From Streptomyces sp. NBC_00663 (GTDB lineage Bacteria; Actinomycetota; Actinomycetes; Streptomycetales; Streptomycetaceae): a DNA stretch of 64,000 bases. Under the pieces are notes generated by a model. The model searched no databases and was not told the DNA's origin. It was given only the letters and a program-made list of their open reading frames with translations. The stretch is taken from positions 4,836,001 to 4,900,000 of the forward strand of contig NZ_CP109027.1 of assembly GCF_036226885.1 (NCBI RefSeq). Direction: 5' to 3'. This document shows, in pieces, positions 7,970-16,816 of the stretch; positions within the stretch are counted from its first letter, which is position 1, and each line of letters opens with the position of its first letter. Both the position numbers and the translations under genes were made by a program.

Positions 7970-8002
7970 TCTGCAAGTATTGTCATCAACTGTAAAGCGC
8001 TC

Positions 8003-9289
8003 ATGCAATCAACTGGGAAGGTGCAGATCTCCATGCCTCTCGCGCTTCTAGCCCTCGCGATCGGGGCCTTCGGCATCGGAACCACCGAGTTCGTGATCAT
8101 GGGCTTGCTGCCCGAGGTCGCGGGAGACTTCGGTGTCTCCATCCCCACGGCGGGCTTCCTGGTGACGGGCTACGCGCTCGGTGTCATGTTCGGCGCCCCG
8201 CTCATGACGGTGCTCGGCACCAAGGTCTCCCGCAAGCGCATGCTGATGGCGCTCATGGGCCTGTTCATCGTCGGCAACCTGCTCTCCGCCCTCGCCCCCG
8301 CGTTCGGCGTCATGCTGATCGGCCGGATCGTCGCCTCGCTCGCCCACGGAGCCTTCTTCGGCATCGGGTCGGTCGTCGCGGCCGATCTGGTCGCCCCGGA
8401 CAAGAAGGCCGGCGCCATCGCGATGATGTTCACCGGCCTGACGGTCGCCAACGTCGTCGGTGTGCCGCTGGGCACCCTCGTAGGACAGACCGCCGGCTGG
8501 CGGGTCACCTTCGCCGTCGTCGCCGCGCTCGGCGTCGTCGGCCTGCTCGGCATCGCCAAGCTGGTCCCCGACCTGCCCAAGCCTGAAGGCGTGCACCTGC
8601 GCCACGAACTGGCCGCCTTCAAGAACACCCAGGTCCTGCTCGCCATGGCGATGACCGTGCTCGGCTTCGGCGGTGTCTTCGCGGCGATCACCTACATCGC
8701 GCCGATGATGACCCACGTCACCGGGTTCGCCGACGGCTCCGTCACCTGGCTGCTCGTCCTCTTCGGCCTCGGCATGGTCGGCGGCAACCTGGTCGGAGGC
8801 AAGTACGCGGACCGCGCCCTGATGCCCATGCTGTACGTCTCCCTGGGCGCCCTCGCGATCGTCCTCGCGCTCTTCACGTTCACCGCGCACAACAAGGTGC
8901 TCGCGGCCGTCACGATCGCGCTCATCGGCGCCCTCGGCTTCGCCACCGTCCCGCCGCTCCAGAAGCGCGTCCTCGACCAGGCGCACGGCGCCCCGACGCT
9001 CGCCTCGGCCGTGAACATCGGCGCCTTCAACCTCGGCAACGCGCTCTCCGCCTGGCTCGGCGGCCTCGTCATCAGCGCCGGCCTCGGCTACACCGCTCCC
9101 AACTGGGTGGGCGCGGCCCTCGCCGCGGGCGCCCTGGGCCTCGCCGTCCTTTCAGCGGCCCTGGAACGCAGGGACAGCGGGCCCAGCGCGGTAGTCGCCG
9201 GAGCCGGAGCTGGAACCGGATCTGGAGCCCGAACGGGATCTGGAGCGGCAGCCGTGCCCGCCGAGCAGAGGCCCGTCGCCCACCACTGA
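8003..9289 (+). CDS. MFS transporter (DHA1 family)
   Basis: A 428-residue transporter with about twelve membrane segments. The start region PLALLALAIGAFGIGTTEFVIMGLLPEVAGDFGVSIPTAGFLVTGYALGVM matches the AraJ/YdhP-like DHA1 exporters. The cytoplasmic tail after the last helix is a low-complexity Ala/Gly/Ser/Thr stretch. The ATG at 8003 is the longest start; the ATG at 8033 (MPLALLAL) also has GGGAAGG before it and may be the real one. It is divergent from the MarR repressor and probably controlled by it. The substrate is unknown. Confidence 0.87.
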   Translation: MQSTGKVQISMPLALLALAIGAFGIGTTEFVIMGLLPEVAGDFGVSIPTAGFLVTGYALGVMFGAPLMTVLGTKVSRKRMLMALMGLFIVGNLLSALAPAFGVMLIGRIVASLAHGAFFGIGSVVAADLVAPDKKAGAIAMMFTGLTVANVVGVPLGTLVGQTAGWRVTFAVVAALGVVGLLGIAKLVPDLPKPEGVHLRHELAAFKNTQVLLAMAMTVLGFGGVFAAITYIAPMMTHVTGFADGSVTWLLVLFGLGMVGGNLVGGKYADRALMPMLYVSLGALAIVLALFTFTAHNKVLAAVTIALIGALGFATVPPLQKRVLDQAHGAPTLASAVNIGAFNLGNALSAWLGGLVISAGLGYTAPNWVGAALAAGALGLAVLSAALERRDSGPSAVVAGAGAGTGSGARTGSGAAAVPAEQRPVAHH

Positions 9290-9330
9290 GGCTGCGCCCG
9301 CCGCCGACCGGGCGGGCCGTACGGACATCG

Positions 9331-9362
9331 CGCCGGTCCCCGTCACTCCTCGGGGACCGGCG
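9331..9362. terminator. Bidirectional terminator between convergent genes
   Basis: A perfect 12-bp stem (9331-9342 with 9351-9362, 8-base loop) is extended by an outer ACGGAC/GTCCGT pairing. It sits between the MFS stop (9289) and the stop of the opposing double-GNAT gene (9401). Confidence 0.85.
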
Positions 9363-9400
9363 GGTCCGTATGTCGGCTCAGCCCGTCGCGGCGGTCATGG

Positions 9401-10339
9401 TCACCCCGCCGCCACCGTCACCGGCGCGAACCGGCGGCTCCAGTCGCCCGGCAGCTCCGGGATGCCGTATGTCATGACCGCGTTGAAGGCGACGGACGCC
9501 AGGCCATGCTCCTTCGCCCAGGCCAGCAGTTCTTCGTGCCGTACGTCGATGTCGGTGCGCAGCGGGCGGTCCGTGTGGGCGGCGAGGGAGGCGATGAGCG
9601 CCTTGGCCGTCTCCGTGTCCTGGGCCACGAGCGGGCCCACGACGTGGGTGTCCATGTTGGGCCACGCGGCCGCGTAGCCGATGATCCGGCCGTTCTCCTC
9701 CGCGACCCGCAGCTGGTCGGCGAAGGCGGGCAGGCGCGTGACGATGTGTGTGCGGTCGGCGCCGAACACCGCTTCGTCGAGCCGGAGGATGGCGGAGAGA
9801 TCCCCACCCGTGGCCGTCCGCGTCGTGACGGTGGGCCGGTAGCCGTCGGCCCTGAAGTGACCTCGCACCATCTCCGCCCGGCCGGTGGTCTTGAAGCCGA
9901 GTTCCTCGTAGAGGGGGCGGCCGTTGGGTGTCGCGTGCAGGGTGAGTGGGATGGTGCCCATCGCCGCGAGCACATGGCGCATCAACCGGCGGCCGATCCC
10001 CTTCCGGGCGTGGCGTTCGGCGACCAGGACCATGCCGATGGCTCCCAGCTCCGGGCGCTCCTGCGGCCCGTACGTGGTGACGACGCAGGCGCTGACGAGT
10101 CCGCCCTCGGGGTCGTCGATGCCGTATCCCGTTCCGGAGGCGAGGAGGTAGCCCCACTTGTGCTCCTCGCGCGGCCACCCCCGGTCCTCGGACAAGTCGG
10201 CGCAGGCAGCGAGATCGCGATGCGTCAGACGGCGGATGGGCAGAGAAGCGGGGGAAGGTGTCGACACGCAGGTCAGGCTGTCTGACGGGCACCCCTGCCG
10301 TCCACCTGTTTCCGCGGAGAAGTACGAGCTTTTGGTCAT
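9401..10339 (-). CDS. Two-domain GNAT acetyltransferase
   Basis: Up to 312 residues. The first GNAT domain (about residues 30-175) has the acetyl-CoA motif AERHARKGIGRRLMRHVL and PLYEELGFKTTG. The second, degenerate GNAT-like domain (about 190-305) includes RVAEENGRIIGYAAAWPNMDTHVVGPLVAQDTETAKALI. This tandem arrangement is common in actinobacterial acetyltransferases of unknown substrate. The start is uncertain: ATG at 10339, or GTG at 10267 (opening VSTPSPASLPIRRLTHRDL), which would remove a non-conserved leader. An exact parS site lies 40 bp upstream at 10379. Confidence 0.8.
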   Translation of the reverse strand: MTKSSYFSAETGGRQGCPSDSLTCVSTPSPASLPIRRLTHRDLAACADLSEDRGWPREEHKWGYLLASGTGYGIDDPEGGLVSACVVTTYGPQERPELGAIGMVLVAERHARKGIGRRLMRHVLAAMGTIPLTLHATPNGRPLYEELGFKTTGRAEMVRGHFRADGYRPTVTTRTATGGDLSAILRLDEAVFGADRTHIVTRLPAFADQLRVAEENGRIIGYAAAWPNMDTHVVGPLVAQDTETAKALIASLAAHTDRPLRTDIDVRHEELLAWAKEHGLASVAFNAVMTYGIPELPGDWSRRFAPVTVAAG

Positions 10340-10378
10340 GCCGTAGCCGTCCGCACAGCCCGACGACAGCTGGTCGTT

Positions 10379-10392
10379 GTTTCACGTGAAAC
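10379..10392. other. parS site (exact)
   Basis: An exact GTTTCACGTGAAAC copy between divergent genes (double-GNAT on the minus strand, HAD phosphatase on the plus strand). Confidence 0.93.
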
Positions 10393-10462
10393 ATGGGCGA
10401 GCCGCAGGATTCCGGCGTCCTCGGCGAGGTACCGAAAGCCGGCCCGGCTAGCCTCGGGTTCC

Positions 10463-11095
10463 ATGGCCAGACTTCATCTCTTCGATCTCGACGGCACGTT
10501 GTTGCACGGAACGTCCGCCCCTGTCGAGATATCCCGGCAACTCGGCCTGGAAGCCGAGGCCGTGGCCCTCGATCAGGCGATCTCGTCGGGTCTCATCGAG
10601 CCACCCGAGTATGCGACGCGGGTGCGCACCCTGTGGGTGGATCTCACGGACGCCCATGTGACGGCCGCATTCGAGGGGGCGCCGTGGCTGGCCCGTATTC
10701 GTGAGGTCTGGGGGGAGATCCGAAGCAACGGCGACTACTGCGCGGTGGTGTCGCTCTCGCCGTCCTTCTTCGTGGAGCGGCTCATCGACTGGGGTGCGCA
10801 TGCGGCGTACGGGTCGCGCTTTCCCGCCGTGCCGTTCAACGAGCCCGTGGATCCGGCCGGTGTACTCAGCGCGGCGGCGAAGGTCGTGATTGCCGATCGG
10901 TTGTGCAAGGAGTTCGGGGTCACTCGGGCCGATTGCGTCGCTTATGGAGACTCGTCGTCGGACAGGGACCTCTTCGGTGTGGTTCCGGTCTCCGTCGCAG
11001 TCAATGCCGACAGCCATCTGGCCGGTCTCGCGACCCACTCCTACGCGGGGAAGGATCTGTGGGGAGCCTATGAATTGGCGTGTCGCTCCTGGTAA
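10463..11095 (+). CDS. HAD family phosphatase (SerB-like, subfamily IB)
   Basis: A 210-residue HAD hydrolase with nucleophile motif DLDGTLL at residues 7-13, a VVSLSPSFF motif II serine region near residue 95, and the acidic motif GDSSSDRDLF near residue 160. It resembles phosphoserine phosphatase-type HADs, whose cap lies between motifs I and II. The chemistry is phosphomonoester hydrolysis; the substrate is not predictable. It appears monocistronic, with over 400 bp of non-coding DNA downstream. Confidence 0.82.
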   Translation: MARLHLFDLDGTLLHGTSAPVEISRQLGLEAEAVALDQAISSGLIEPPEYATRVRTLWVDLTDAHVTAAFEGAPWLARIREVWGEIRSNGDYCAVVSLSPSFFVERLIDWGAHAAYGSRFPAVPFNEPVDPAGVLSAAAKVVIADRLCKEFGVTRADCVAYGDSSSDRDLFGVVPVSVAVNADSHLAGLATHSYAGKDLWGAYELACRSW

Positions 11096-11520
11096 TTGAG
11101 CGAATTCATGGTGAGCGCCCTTGGCTCATTCATGGCGGACCCAGGGGGGACTTGTGTGCGGAGCGGCGCCCGGTAGGGTCGACTCCGGTTCTCGTCCGGC
11201 GAGGAGCGTGTTCTGTGTGCACCTCCCCGCGTCGGGCCGCGAACGAGGCAACGCAGCCTAATGGGACGGAGAGATCGAAGACCCGCGTTTTCGGTTATGC
11301 GGCCGGGCATCCGTGCGCGATGGGATGCTGCGGTGAGAGCACTGCGGCCAATGTCGCACTCTCTCCTTACTTGTCCGTATGGGGCGTGAATACGGGTTGA
11401 ATATGGCCGCATCGGCCGCGGCCATCGACGGAGAAAGCAAGCCGTCCGCGGGGGAAGCAGGCACATTCCGATCGGGGAAGTGCGCAGACCGACCGAAAGA
11501 TGTTCGAGGCGAGGCACACC
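11096..11520. promoter_or_regulatory. Long upstream region of flavohemoglobin gene
   Basis: About 425 bp with lower GC than its surroundings and no supportable gene. Short frames on both strands lack third-position GC bias. It presumably contains the promoter and regulatory sites of the flavohemoglobin gene. I could not assign a specific operator. Confidence 0.45.
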
Positions 11521-13023
11521 ATGGACGCTCCGACCACCACGTCGGCCGACAACGGCACTTCCGGCGGCGGGAGCGGCTGGTTCACGCCGCACCAGCAGCC
11601 GGCGACGCCGCCGGGCGGTGAGCAGGAAGCCGCCGAGGGCAACCGACTGGCGGCACTGCGCCCGGTCGGCAGGACCACACCCGGTCACGACGAGCACACG
11701 GCGGCACCAGAGTCGGGGCAGCCTCGCCGGCCCGCACCCCCCGCCCCGCACTCAACCGCCCCTCACCAGCCCGCACCCTTCGCCCCGTACGCACCCCCAC
11801 CCACTCCACAGGCGCCCCCGATATCCGCCTCCGCGGCACCGGCGACACCCCCTCCCGCCGAACAGCGCGTGCCCCCTCAGCGGACCGCCCCCGCGAGGGC
11901 CCAGGAGGCTTCGCCGGACGCGGTTCTCATCCGCCGGACCATGGCGGAAGTCGGCCCGGTGGCCGACAAGGTCACCTCGTACTTCTACGCCCTGCTCTTC
12001 GTCCGCCACCCCGAGTTGCGCTCGCTCTTCCCCGCGGCGATGGACACTCAGCGGGACCGGCTGCTCAAGGCGCTGCTCACCGCCGCGGAACACATCGACA
12101 ACACCCCCGTCCTCGTGGACTACCTCCAGAACCTCGGCCGCGGTCACCGTAAGTACGGCACCCGTCCCGAGCACTACCCGGCCGTCGGCGAGTGCCTCAT
12201 CGGCGCTCTGAGCAAGTACGCCGAGCACGTCTGGGGGCCGGAGTTCGAGGCGGCGTGGGTCCGGACGTACACGACGATCTCGCAGGTGATGATCGACGCG
12301 GCGGCCGCGGACGAACTGAGGGCGCCCGCCTGGTGGTACGCGGAGGTCGTCGCGCACGACCTGAGGACACCGGACGTCGCCGTCGTCACCGTCCGGCCGG
12401 ACCAGCCCTATCCCTTCCTCGCCGGGCAGTACACGAGCCTGGAGACGCCCTGGTGGCCGCGGATCTGGCGGCACTACTCCTTCGCCTCGGCACCCCGCTC
12501 CGACGGCCTGCTGTCGTTCCATGTGAAGGCCGTCCCCGCGGGCTGGGTCTCAGGCGCCCTGGTGCATCGCGCCAGGCCCGGCGACATCCTCCGCCTCGGC
12601 CCGCCGGCCGGTTCCATGACCGTGGACCACACCACCGACAGCGGCCTGCTCTGCCTGGGCGGCGGTACCGGCATAGCGCCCATCAAGGCACTGGTCGAGG
12701 ACGTGGCCGAGCGCGGCGAGCGCCGCCCGGTCGAGGTCTTCTACGGCGCCCGAACCGACATCGACCTGTACGACATCGACACGATGCTCCGCCTCCAGCA
12801 GACCCACCCCTGGCTCTCGGTCCGCGCGGTCATCGACCAGCAGGCGCGTCTCCAGCTCCCCGACGCGATCCGCAGGTACGGCCCCTGGAACGAGTTCGAC
12901 GCCTATGTCTCGGGCCCACCCGGGATGATCCGCAGGGGTGTGGACGCGCTGAGGGACAGTGGCATCCCGTCCGAGCGCATCCGCCACGACTCGGTGGAGG
13001 AGCTCGTCGTCATCGGCGACTGA
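11521..13023 (+). CDS. Flavohemoglobin-like globin/FAD reductase with proline-rich N-terminus
   Basis: About 500 residues. Residues 1 to about 130 are a Pro/Ala/Thr-rich extension absent from Hmp proteins. A globin domain follows (VLIRRTMAEVGPVADKVTSYFYALLFVRHPELRSLFPAAMD), with the proximal heme His in GRGHRKYG. A FAD-binding domain carries RHYSFASAP and an NAD-binding domain carries GGGTGIAPIKALVEDV. Flavohemoglobins oxidise NO to nitrate using NAD(P)H and O2, protecting against nitrosative stress. The start at 11521 follows GAGGCGAGG; ATG 11500 is an in-frame alternative. The reductase ends differently from Hmp (VEELVVIGD), so the electron acceptor may differ. Confidence 0.88.
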   Translation: MDAPTTTSADNGTSGGGSGWFTPHQQPATPPGGEQEAAEGNRLAALRPVGRTTPGHDEHTAAPESGQPRRPAPPAPHSTAPHQPAPFAPYAPPPTPQAPPISASAAPATPPPAEQRVPPQRTAPARAQEASPDAVLIRRTMAEVGPVADKVTSYFYALLFVRHPELRSLFPAAMDTQRDRLLKALLTAAEHIDNTPVLVDYLQNLGRGHRKYGTRPEHYPAVGECLIGALSKYAEHVWGPEFEAAWVRTYTTISQVMIDAAAADELRAPAWWYAEVVAHDLRTPDVAVVTVRPDQPYPFLAGQYTSLETPWWPRIWRHYSFASAPRSDGLLSFHVKAVPAGWVSGALVHRARPGDILRLGPPAGSMTVDHTTDSGLLCLGGGTGIAPIKALVEDVAERGERRPVEVFYGARTDIDLYDIDTMLRLQQTHPWLSVRAVIDQQARLQLPDAIRRYGPWNEFDAYVSGPPGMIRRGVDALRDSGIPSERIRHDSVEELVVIGD

Positions 13024-13038
13024 GCACCCGGATCCGCC

Positions 13039-13521
13039 TCATCCCAGGTCGGGCGCGTGCATGGCACGTACGCCCTCGATGTTCCCGTCCAGGTAGTGCC
13101 GCAGCGACAGCGGTACGAGGTGGACGGAGGCGATCCCGACCCGGGTGAACGGCACCCGCACGATCTCGTACTCGCCGATGGGCTCGTCCACCTCGGGGCC
13201 ATGCCGCAGGGAGGGGTCCATGGACTCCAGGCGGCAGACGAAGAAGTGCTGGACCTTCACCCCGGTCGCGCCACCGTCGTCGCCGATGTGCTCGACGGTG
13301 TCGACGAAGCAGGGCACCACGTCGGTGATCTTGGCGCCGAGTTCCTCGTACACCTCGCGGTGCAGCGCGTCGACGACGGTCGTGTCACTCGGCTCGACCC
13401 CGCCACCGGGGGTGAGCCAGTAGGGATCCACACCGGGCTTGGTGCGTTTGATCAGGATCAGGTCGTCGCCGTCCAGGAGAACGGCACGTGCGGTGCGCTT
13501 GACCACGGGTCGGACGGTCAT
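13039..13521 (-). CDS. NUDIX hydrolase
   Basis: A 160-residue protein beginning MTVRPVVKRTARAVLLDGDDLILIKRTKPG. The NUDIX box is GGVEPSDTTVVDALHREVYEELGAKI. The REVYEELG core that binds metal and catalyses attack is intact, but the usual glutamate between the first Gly and the Arg is threonine. The family hydrolyses nucleoside diphosphates linked to another moiety. The start has no clear ribosome site, and a parS-like element lies just upstream (13543-13556). It converges on the flavohemoglobin gene with only 15 bp between stops. Confidence 0.85.
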   Translation of the reverse strand: MTVRPVVKRTARAVLLDGDDLILIKRTKPGVDPYWLTPGGGVEPSDTTVVDALHREVYEELGAKITDVVPCFVDTVEHIGDDGGATGVKVQHFFVCRLESMDPSLRHGPEVDEPIGEYEIVRVPFTRVGIASVHLVPLSLRHYLDGNIEGVRAMHAPDLG

Positions 13522-13542
13522 GGGTGAAATGTGGCCCGCTTG

Positions 13543-13556
13543 GTTCCACGTGAAAC
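13543..13556. other. parS-like site (one mismatch)
   Basis: GTTCCACGTGAAAC, one base from the parS consensus, in the gap between the NUDIX gene start and the LysR gene stop. Confidence 0.75.
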
Positions 13557-13609
13557 ATCGCAAGCGGTCATTGCCCGAGTGCACCGGGCGCCCGGTCGAG
13601 AACCGCAGG

Positions 13610-14515
13610 TCAGCCCCAGTCGTCGGCCGCCCGCAGCAGCCACTCGTGCGCCCGTGCCACATGCGGCATCGCCAGCGTGCCGGTGCGGACCACCAGGAAG
13701 TACGTCCGCAACGGCGGCACCGCGGGATGGTGCAGCGCGACCACGTCCCCTCGCTCCAGGGCTTCGGCGCACAGATAGCGGGGCAGCACCGCCAGCCCGG
13801 CACCCGCCGCGGCGCAGGCCAGTACGGCGCGCAGGTCGGGGACGATGACGGTGCCCGGAGCGGCCGGTCGGGAGTCGAAGACGGACGCCCAGTAACGGGA
13901 GACGAACGGCAGCGACTCATGCACCTCGACCACCGGAATGTTCTCCAGGGCCGGCGCGCCCTTGTGGCGCAGTGTCCCCGCGCCGATCTGCTCGGCCCGG
14001 AGCGGGGAGGCGACCAGGACGTGCACTTCGTCGCAGAGCGGAGTCGCGGTGAGCAGGGCACCGCGCGGACGGGCCGTACAGATGGCCAGATCATGATGTC
14101 CGGCGGCCAGCCCCTCCAGGGTCTCCTCGGCGTTTCCGAAGGAGGCGCGCAGTGCGAAGCCCTGGCCGTCCTCCCCGGTCAGCTCGGTGAGTGCGGGCAG
14201 GGCCCGTTCGGCGGTGAACTCGGGTGGCCCGGCCAGGTGCAGGGTGCGTAAGGACGACTCGTCGTCGAGCCCTGTCTCGGCGATCTCCACGAGGGCGTCG
14301 AGGTGCGGTGCGGCCTTGTGGGCGAGTTCGTCGCCGATGGTCGTCGGGGTCACGCCGCGGGCCTGCCGTAGGAACAGGGGGCGGCCCAACTGCCGTTCCA
14401 GGGTGCGGATCTGCGAGGTCACGGCGGGCTGCGAGAGGCCCAGCAACGCGGCGGCGCGGGTGAAGGAGCCGGCCCGGTGCACGGTCACGAAGGTCCGCAG
14501 CAAGGCCAGATCCAT
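13610..14515 (-). CDS. LysR family transcriptional regulator
   Basis: A 301-residue LTTR. The N-terminal winged helix is MDLALLRTFVTVHRAGSFTRAAALLGLSQPAVTSQIRTLERQLGRPLFLR, joined by a linker helix to a two-lobe effector domain. LTTRs typically activate a divergent or nearby gene when bound to a small metabolite. Here the upstream side is the terminator of a same-strand operon, not a divergent gene, so its target is not obvious from position. Confidence 0.9.
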   Translation of the reverse strand: MDLALLRTFVTVHRAGSFTRAAALLGLSQPAVTSQIRTLERQLGRPLFLRQARGVTPTTIGDELAHKAAPHLDALVEIAETGLDDESSLRTLHLAGPPEFTAERALPALTELTGEDGQGFALRASFGNAEETLEGLAAGHHDLAICTARPRGALLTATPLCDEVHVLVASPLRAEQIGAGTLRHKGAPALENIPVVEVHESLPFVSRYWASVFDSRPAAPGTVIVPDLRAVLACAAAGAGLAVLPRYLCAEALERGDVVALHHPAVPPLRTYFLVVRTGTLAMPHVARAHEWLLRAADDWG

Positions 14516-14661
14516 GCTCCGCCCTCCCCTTCCGTGCCTGTTCCAGCCCCCGGCCGGGCCCTAACTATAAATATGTCGATAGGTCTCTGTCGCTACTGTG
14601 ATTGGACACTGACACAGAGTCAACTAGCCTTGTTCGCGCGGTTCTTCGCGCGCAGAACCGA

Positions 14662-14700
14662 GGACGGTCCGAGCCACGAGGGGGGAGGCTCGGACCGTCC
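14662..14700 (-). terminator. Terminator after the PLP-enzyme operon
   Basis: A perfect 14-bp stem (14662-14675 with 14687-14700) with an 11-base purine-rich loop, about 40 bp beyond the stop of the minus-strand PLP enzyme gene. Confidence 0.85.
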
Positions 14701-14742
14701 GTTGTACGTAGCCCGACACCGACCGGTGGGTACGTGTAGCGG

Positions 14743-15882
14743 TCAGTCGGCCGACTCACGCAGCGCACGCAGCACATCCGCCACCAGGTCCTCCGTGTCC
14801 TCGGCGCCGGCCGAGAAGCGGACGAAGCCTTCCGGCACCGCGTCCCCGCCCCAGCGCCCCCGCCGTTCGGCCGTCGAGCGCACCCCGCCGAAGCTGGTCG
14901 CGTCGTCCACGAGCCGCAGCCCCTGAAGGAAACGCTCGGCACGCGCGCGCGTGGGCAGCGTGAAGGAGACCACGCACCCGAAGCGGCGCATCTGCCGCGA
15001 GGCGATCTCGTACGACGGGTCGTCCGGCAGCCCCGGATAGCGCACCCCGAGCTCCTCCGGCTGGTCGCGCAGCGCCTCGGCGACGGCCAGCGCGTTCGCG
15101 CTCTGCCGCTCGACCCGCAGCTGGAGCGTGGCGATCGACCGGTGCGCGAGCCAGGCCTCCATGGGGCCGGGGATCGCCCCGACGAGCTTGCGCCAGCGTC
15201 GTACGGCCGTCATCGCCTCGGCGTCGCGGGCGCTGACGTAGCCCAGGAGGACGTCTCCGTGCCCCGTGAGCTGCTTGGTGCCGCTCGCCACCGAGAAGTC
15301 GGCGCCGAGCTCCAGCGGGCGCTGGCCGAGCGGTGTGGCGAGCGTGTTGTCGACCGCGACGAGGGCACCACGCGCGTGTGCCGTGTCCACGAGCCGCCGG
15401 ATGTCGCAGACGTCGAGCCCGGGGTTGGACGGCGTCTCGAGCCACAGCAGCCGCGCGCCCTCCAGCACGGCCAGTTGGGCGTCCTGGCCGGTCGGCGCGG
15501 TGCGTACTTGGATGCCGTACGCCCGCAGCTGTTCGTGGACCAGGGGCAGCGCCTGGTAGCCGTCGTCGGGCATGACGACCGTGTCCCCGGCGCGCAGTTG
15601 TGAGAAGAGCACCGACGAGATGGCGGCCATCCCGGAGGCGAACACGAGCGTCTGGACGTCGTCCCGCCCGGGCGCCTCCAACTCGCCGACGGCCCGCTCC
15701 AGCAGGGTCCAGGTGGGGTTCTCGTCGCGGCCGTAGGTGTACGGCCCGGCGACGTCGCCCGGCAGATGGAAGTGGGCGGCGAAGACCGGGCCGGGAAGGG
15801 TGGGCTCGTTCTTGACGGGCTCGGGGAGTCCGGCCCGCACCGCGCGCGTGCCCTCCCCGGTGGCCCCGGTCGATTCGCTCAT
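14743..15882 (-). CDS. Cys/Met metabolism PLP-dependent lyase (cystathionine gamma-lyase-like)
   Basis: A 379-residue fold-type I PLP enzyme. The motif TYGRDENPTWTLLERAVGELE is the active-site Tyr/Arg region. FASGMAAISSVL, the DNTLATPLGQRPLELGADF aspartate that contacts the PLP ring nitrogen, and the Schiff-base lysine in SVASGTKQLTGHGDVLLGYV follow in order. The family includes cystathionine gamma-lyase and gamma-synthase; lyase is the likelier role but cannot be settled by sight. The start overlaps the upstream phosphatase stop by 4 bp (ATGA), so the two are translationally coupled. Confidence 0.88.
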   Translation of the reverse strand: MSESTGATGEGTRAVRAGLPEPVKNEPTLPGPVFAAHFHLPGDVAGPYTYGRDENPTWTLLERAVGELEAPGRDDVQTLVFASGMAAISSVLFSQLRAGDTVVMPDDGYQALPLVHEQLRAYGIQVRTAPTGQDAQLAVLEGARLLWLETPSNPGLDVCDIRRLVDTAHARGALVAVDNTLATPLGQRPLELGADFSVASGTKQLTGHGDVLLGYVSARDAEAMTAVRRWRKLVGAIPGPMEAWLAHRSIATLQLRVERQSANALAVAEALRDQPEELGVRYPGLPDDPSYEIASRQMRRFGCVVSFTLPTRARAERFLQGLRLVDDATSFGGVRSTAERRGRWGGDAVPEGFVRFSAGAEDTEDLVADVLRALRESAD

Positions 15883-16370
15883 GCCGCCTGTCCCTCCACG
15901 TGTTCACGGACCGCCACGAGCAGCCCCTCGCTCGCCGCCTCCACCATCTCCAGGCACTCCTCGAAGCCGTCCATGCCGCCGTAGTAAGGGTCCGGTACGT
16001 CGAGATCGTCGCCCGCCGACATGTCGTACGAGCGCAGCAGACGCACCTTCGCCGCGTCCTCCGGGGTGGGGGCGAGACGGCGCAGGGCCTTGAGGTGGCC
16101 GTGGTCGAGGGCGATCACGAGGTCGAGGCGGGCGAACCACGACGGCCGGAACTGACGGGCCGTGTGGGCGCTGTCGTACCCGTGGGCCTCAAGGACGGAC
16201 ACGGTGCGCGGATCGGCGCCGTCGCCCTCGTGCCAGCCGCCCGTGCCGGCGCTGTCGACCTCGACCCGGTCGTCGAGCCCGGCCTCCGCCGTGCGGGCAC
16301 GGAAGACGGACTCGGCCATCGGTGAGCGGCAGATGTTGCCGGTGCAGACGAAGCAGACGCGGTAGGTCAT
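15879..16370 (-). CDS. Low-molecular-weight protein tyrosine phosphatase
   Basis: A 163-residue LMW-PTP beginning MTYRVCFVCTGNICRSPMAESVF, which contains the P-loop C-x5-R-S (CTGNICRS). The catalytic aspartate is in the late DVPDPYYGG motif. It dephosphorylates phosphotyrosine proteins in the cytoplasm; the streptomycete family member PtpA influences secondary metabolism. The start at 16370 is set by the conserved N-terminus. It lies between a membrane protein (8-bp gap) and the PLP lyase (4-bp overlap) in one operon. Confidence 0.93.
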   Translation of the reverse strand: MTYRVCFVCTGNICRSPMAESVFRARTAEAGLDDRVEVDSAGTGGWHEGDGADPRTVSVLEAHGYDSAHTARQFRPSWFARLDLVIALDHGHLKALRRLAPTPEDAAKVRLLRSYDMSAGDDLDVPDPYYGGMDGFEECLEMVEAASEGLLVAVREHVEGQAA

Positions 16371-16378
16371 CCCCGGGC

Positions 16379-16756
16379 TCAGTCCCCGTCGGGGAGGATG
16401 ACGTTGAGCGCCCAGGACACGATCGAGATGATCAGGCCACCGAGGACGGCGGTCCAGAAGCCGTCGACGTGGAAGCTCAGGTCGAGCTTGTCCGCCAGCC
16501 ACGAGGTCAGCAGCAGCATCAGCGCGTTGACGACCAGGGTGAACAGGCCGAGCGTGAGGATCAGCAGCGGGAGGCTGAACAGCTTCACGATCGGCTTGAC
16601 CAGGAAGTTGACCACGCCGAAGATCAGCGCGACGAGGATCAGGGTCCCGATCTTCTTACCTGTGCTGTCACCGGTCAGGGTGATCTTGTCGAGCAGCCAC
16701 ACGGCGACCGCCAGGGCGCCCGCGTTGGCGATCGTCTTGACTAGGAAATTCTTCAT
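16379..16756 (-). CDS. Phage-holin-superfamily IV membrane protein (YvlD-like)
   Basis: A 125-residue protein with four hydrophobic helices (starts MKNFLVKTIANAGALAVAVWLLDKI, contains GVVNFLVKPIVKLFSLPLLILTLGLFTLVVNALMLLL). That pattern matches the small 4-TM family annotated as mycobacterial phage-holin superfamily IV/YvlD. These are chromosomal proteins of unknown function, not part of a prophage here. It is the first gene of the operon with the tyrosine phosphatase. Confidence 0.85.
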   Translation of the reverse strand: MKNFLVKTIANAGALAVAVWLLDKITLTGDSTGKKIGTLILVALIFGVVNFLVKPIVKLFSLPLLILTLGLFTLVVNALMLLLTSWLADKLDLSFHVDGFWTAVLGGLIISIVSWALNVILPDGD

Positions 16757-16816
16757 GTGTCTGATCGTGGCAGAAGAGATCGGTTACCAGCAGTGGGACA
16801 GGGGCGGACAACGGCG

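Noticed and set aside
9378..10394. 338-codon minus frame overlapping the double-GNAT gene
   Set aside because: Alternative frame of the same strand with Arg/Pro/His-rich nonsense composition; the GNAT frame has clear motifs.
11068..11751. 227-codon minus frame in the gap before the flavohemoglobin gene
   Set aside because: Codon third positions are not GC-biased, the composition is Arg-rich, and it overlaps the flavohemoglobin start.
12510..12530. parS-like GTTCCATGTGAAGG inside the flavohemoglobin gene
   Set aside because: Three mismatches to the consensus, consistent with chance in coding DNA.
16379..16756. Prophage holin
   Set aside because: The family name mentions holin, but no phage genes are near and the gene belongs to a housekeeping operon with a tyrosine phosphatase.
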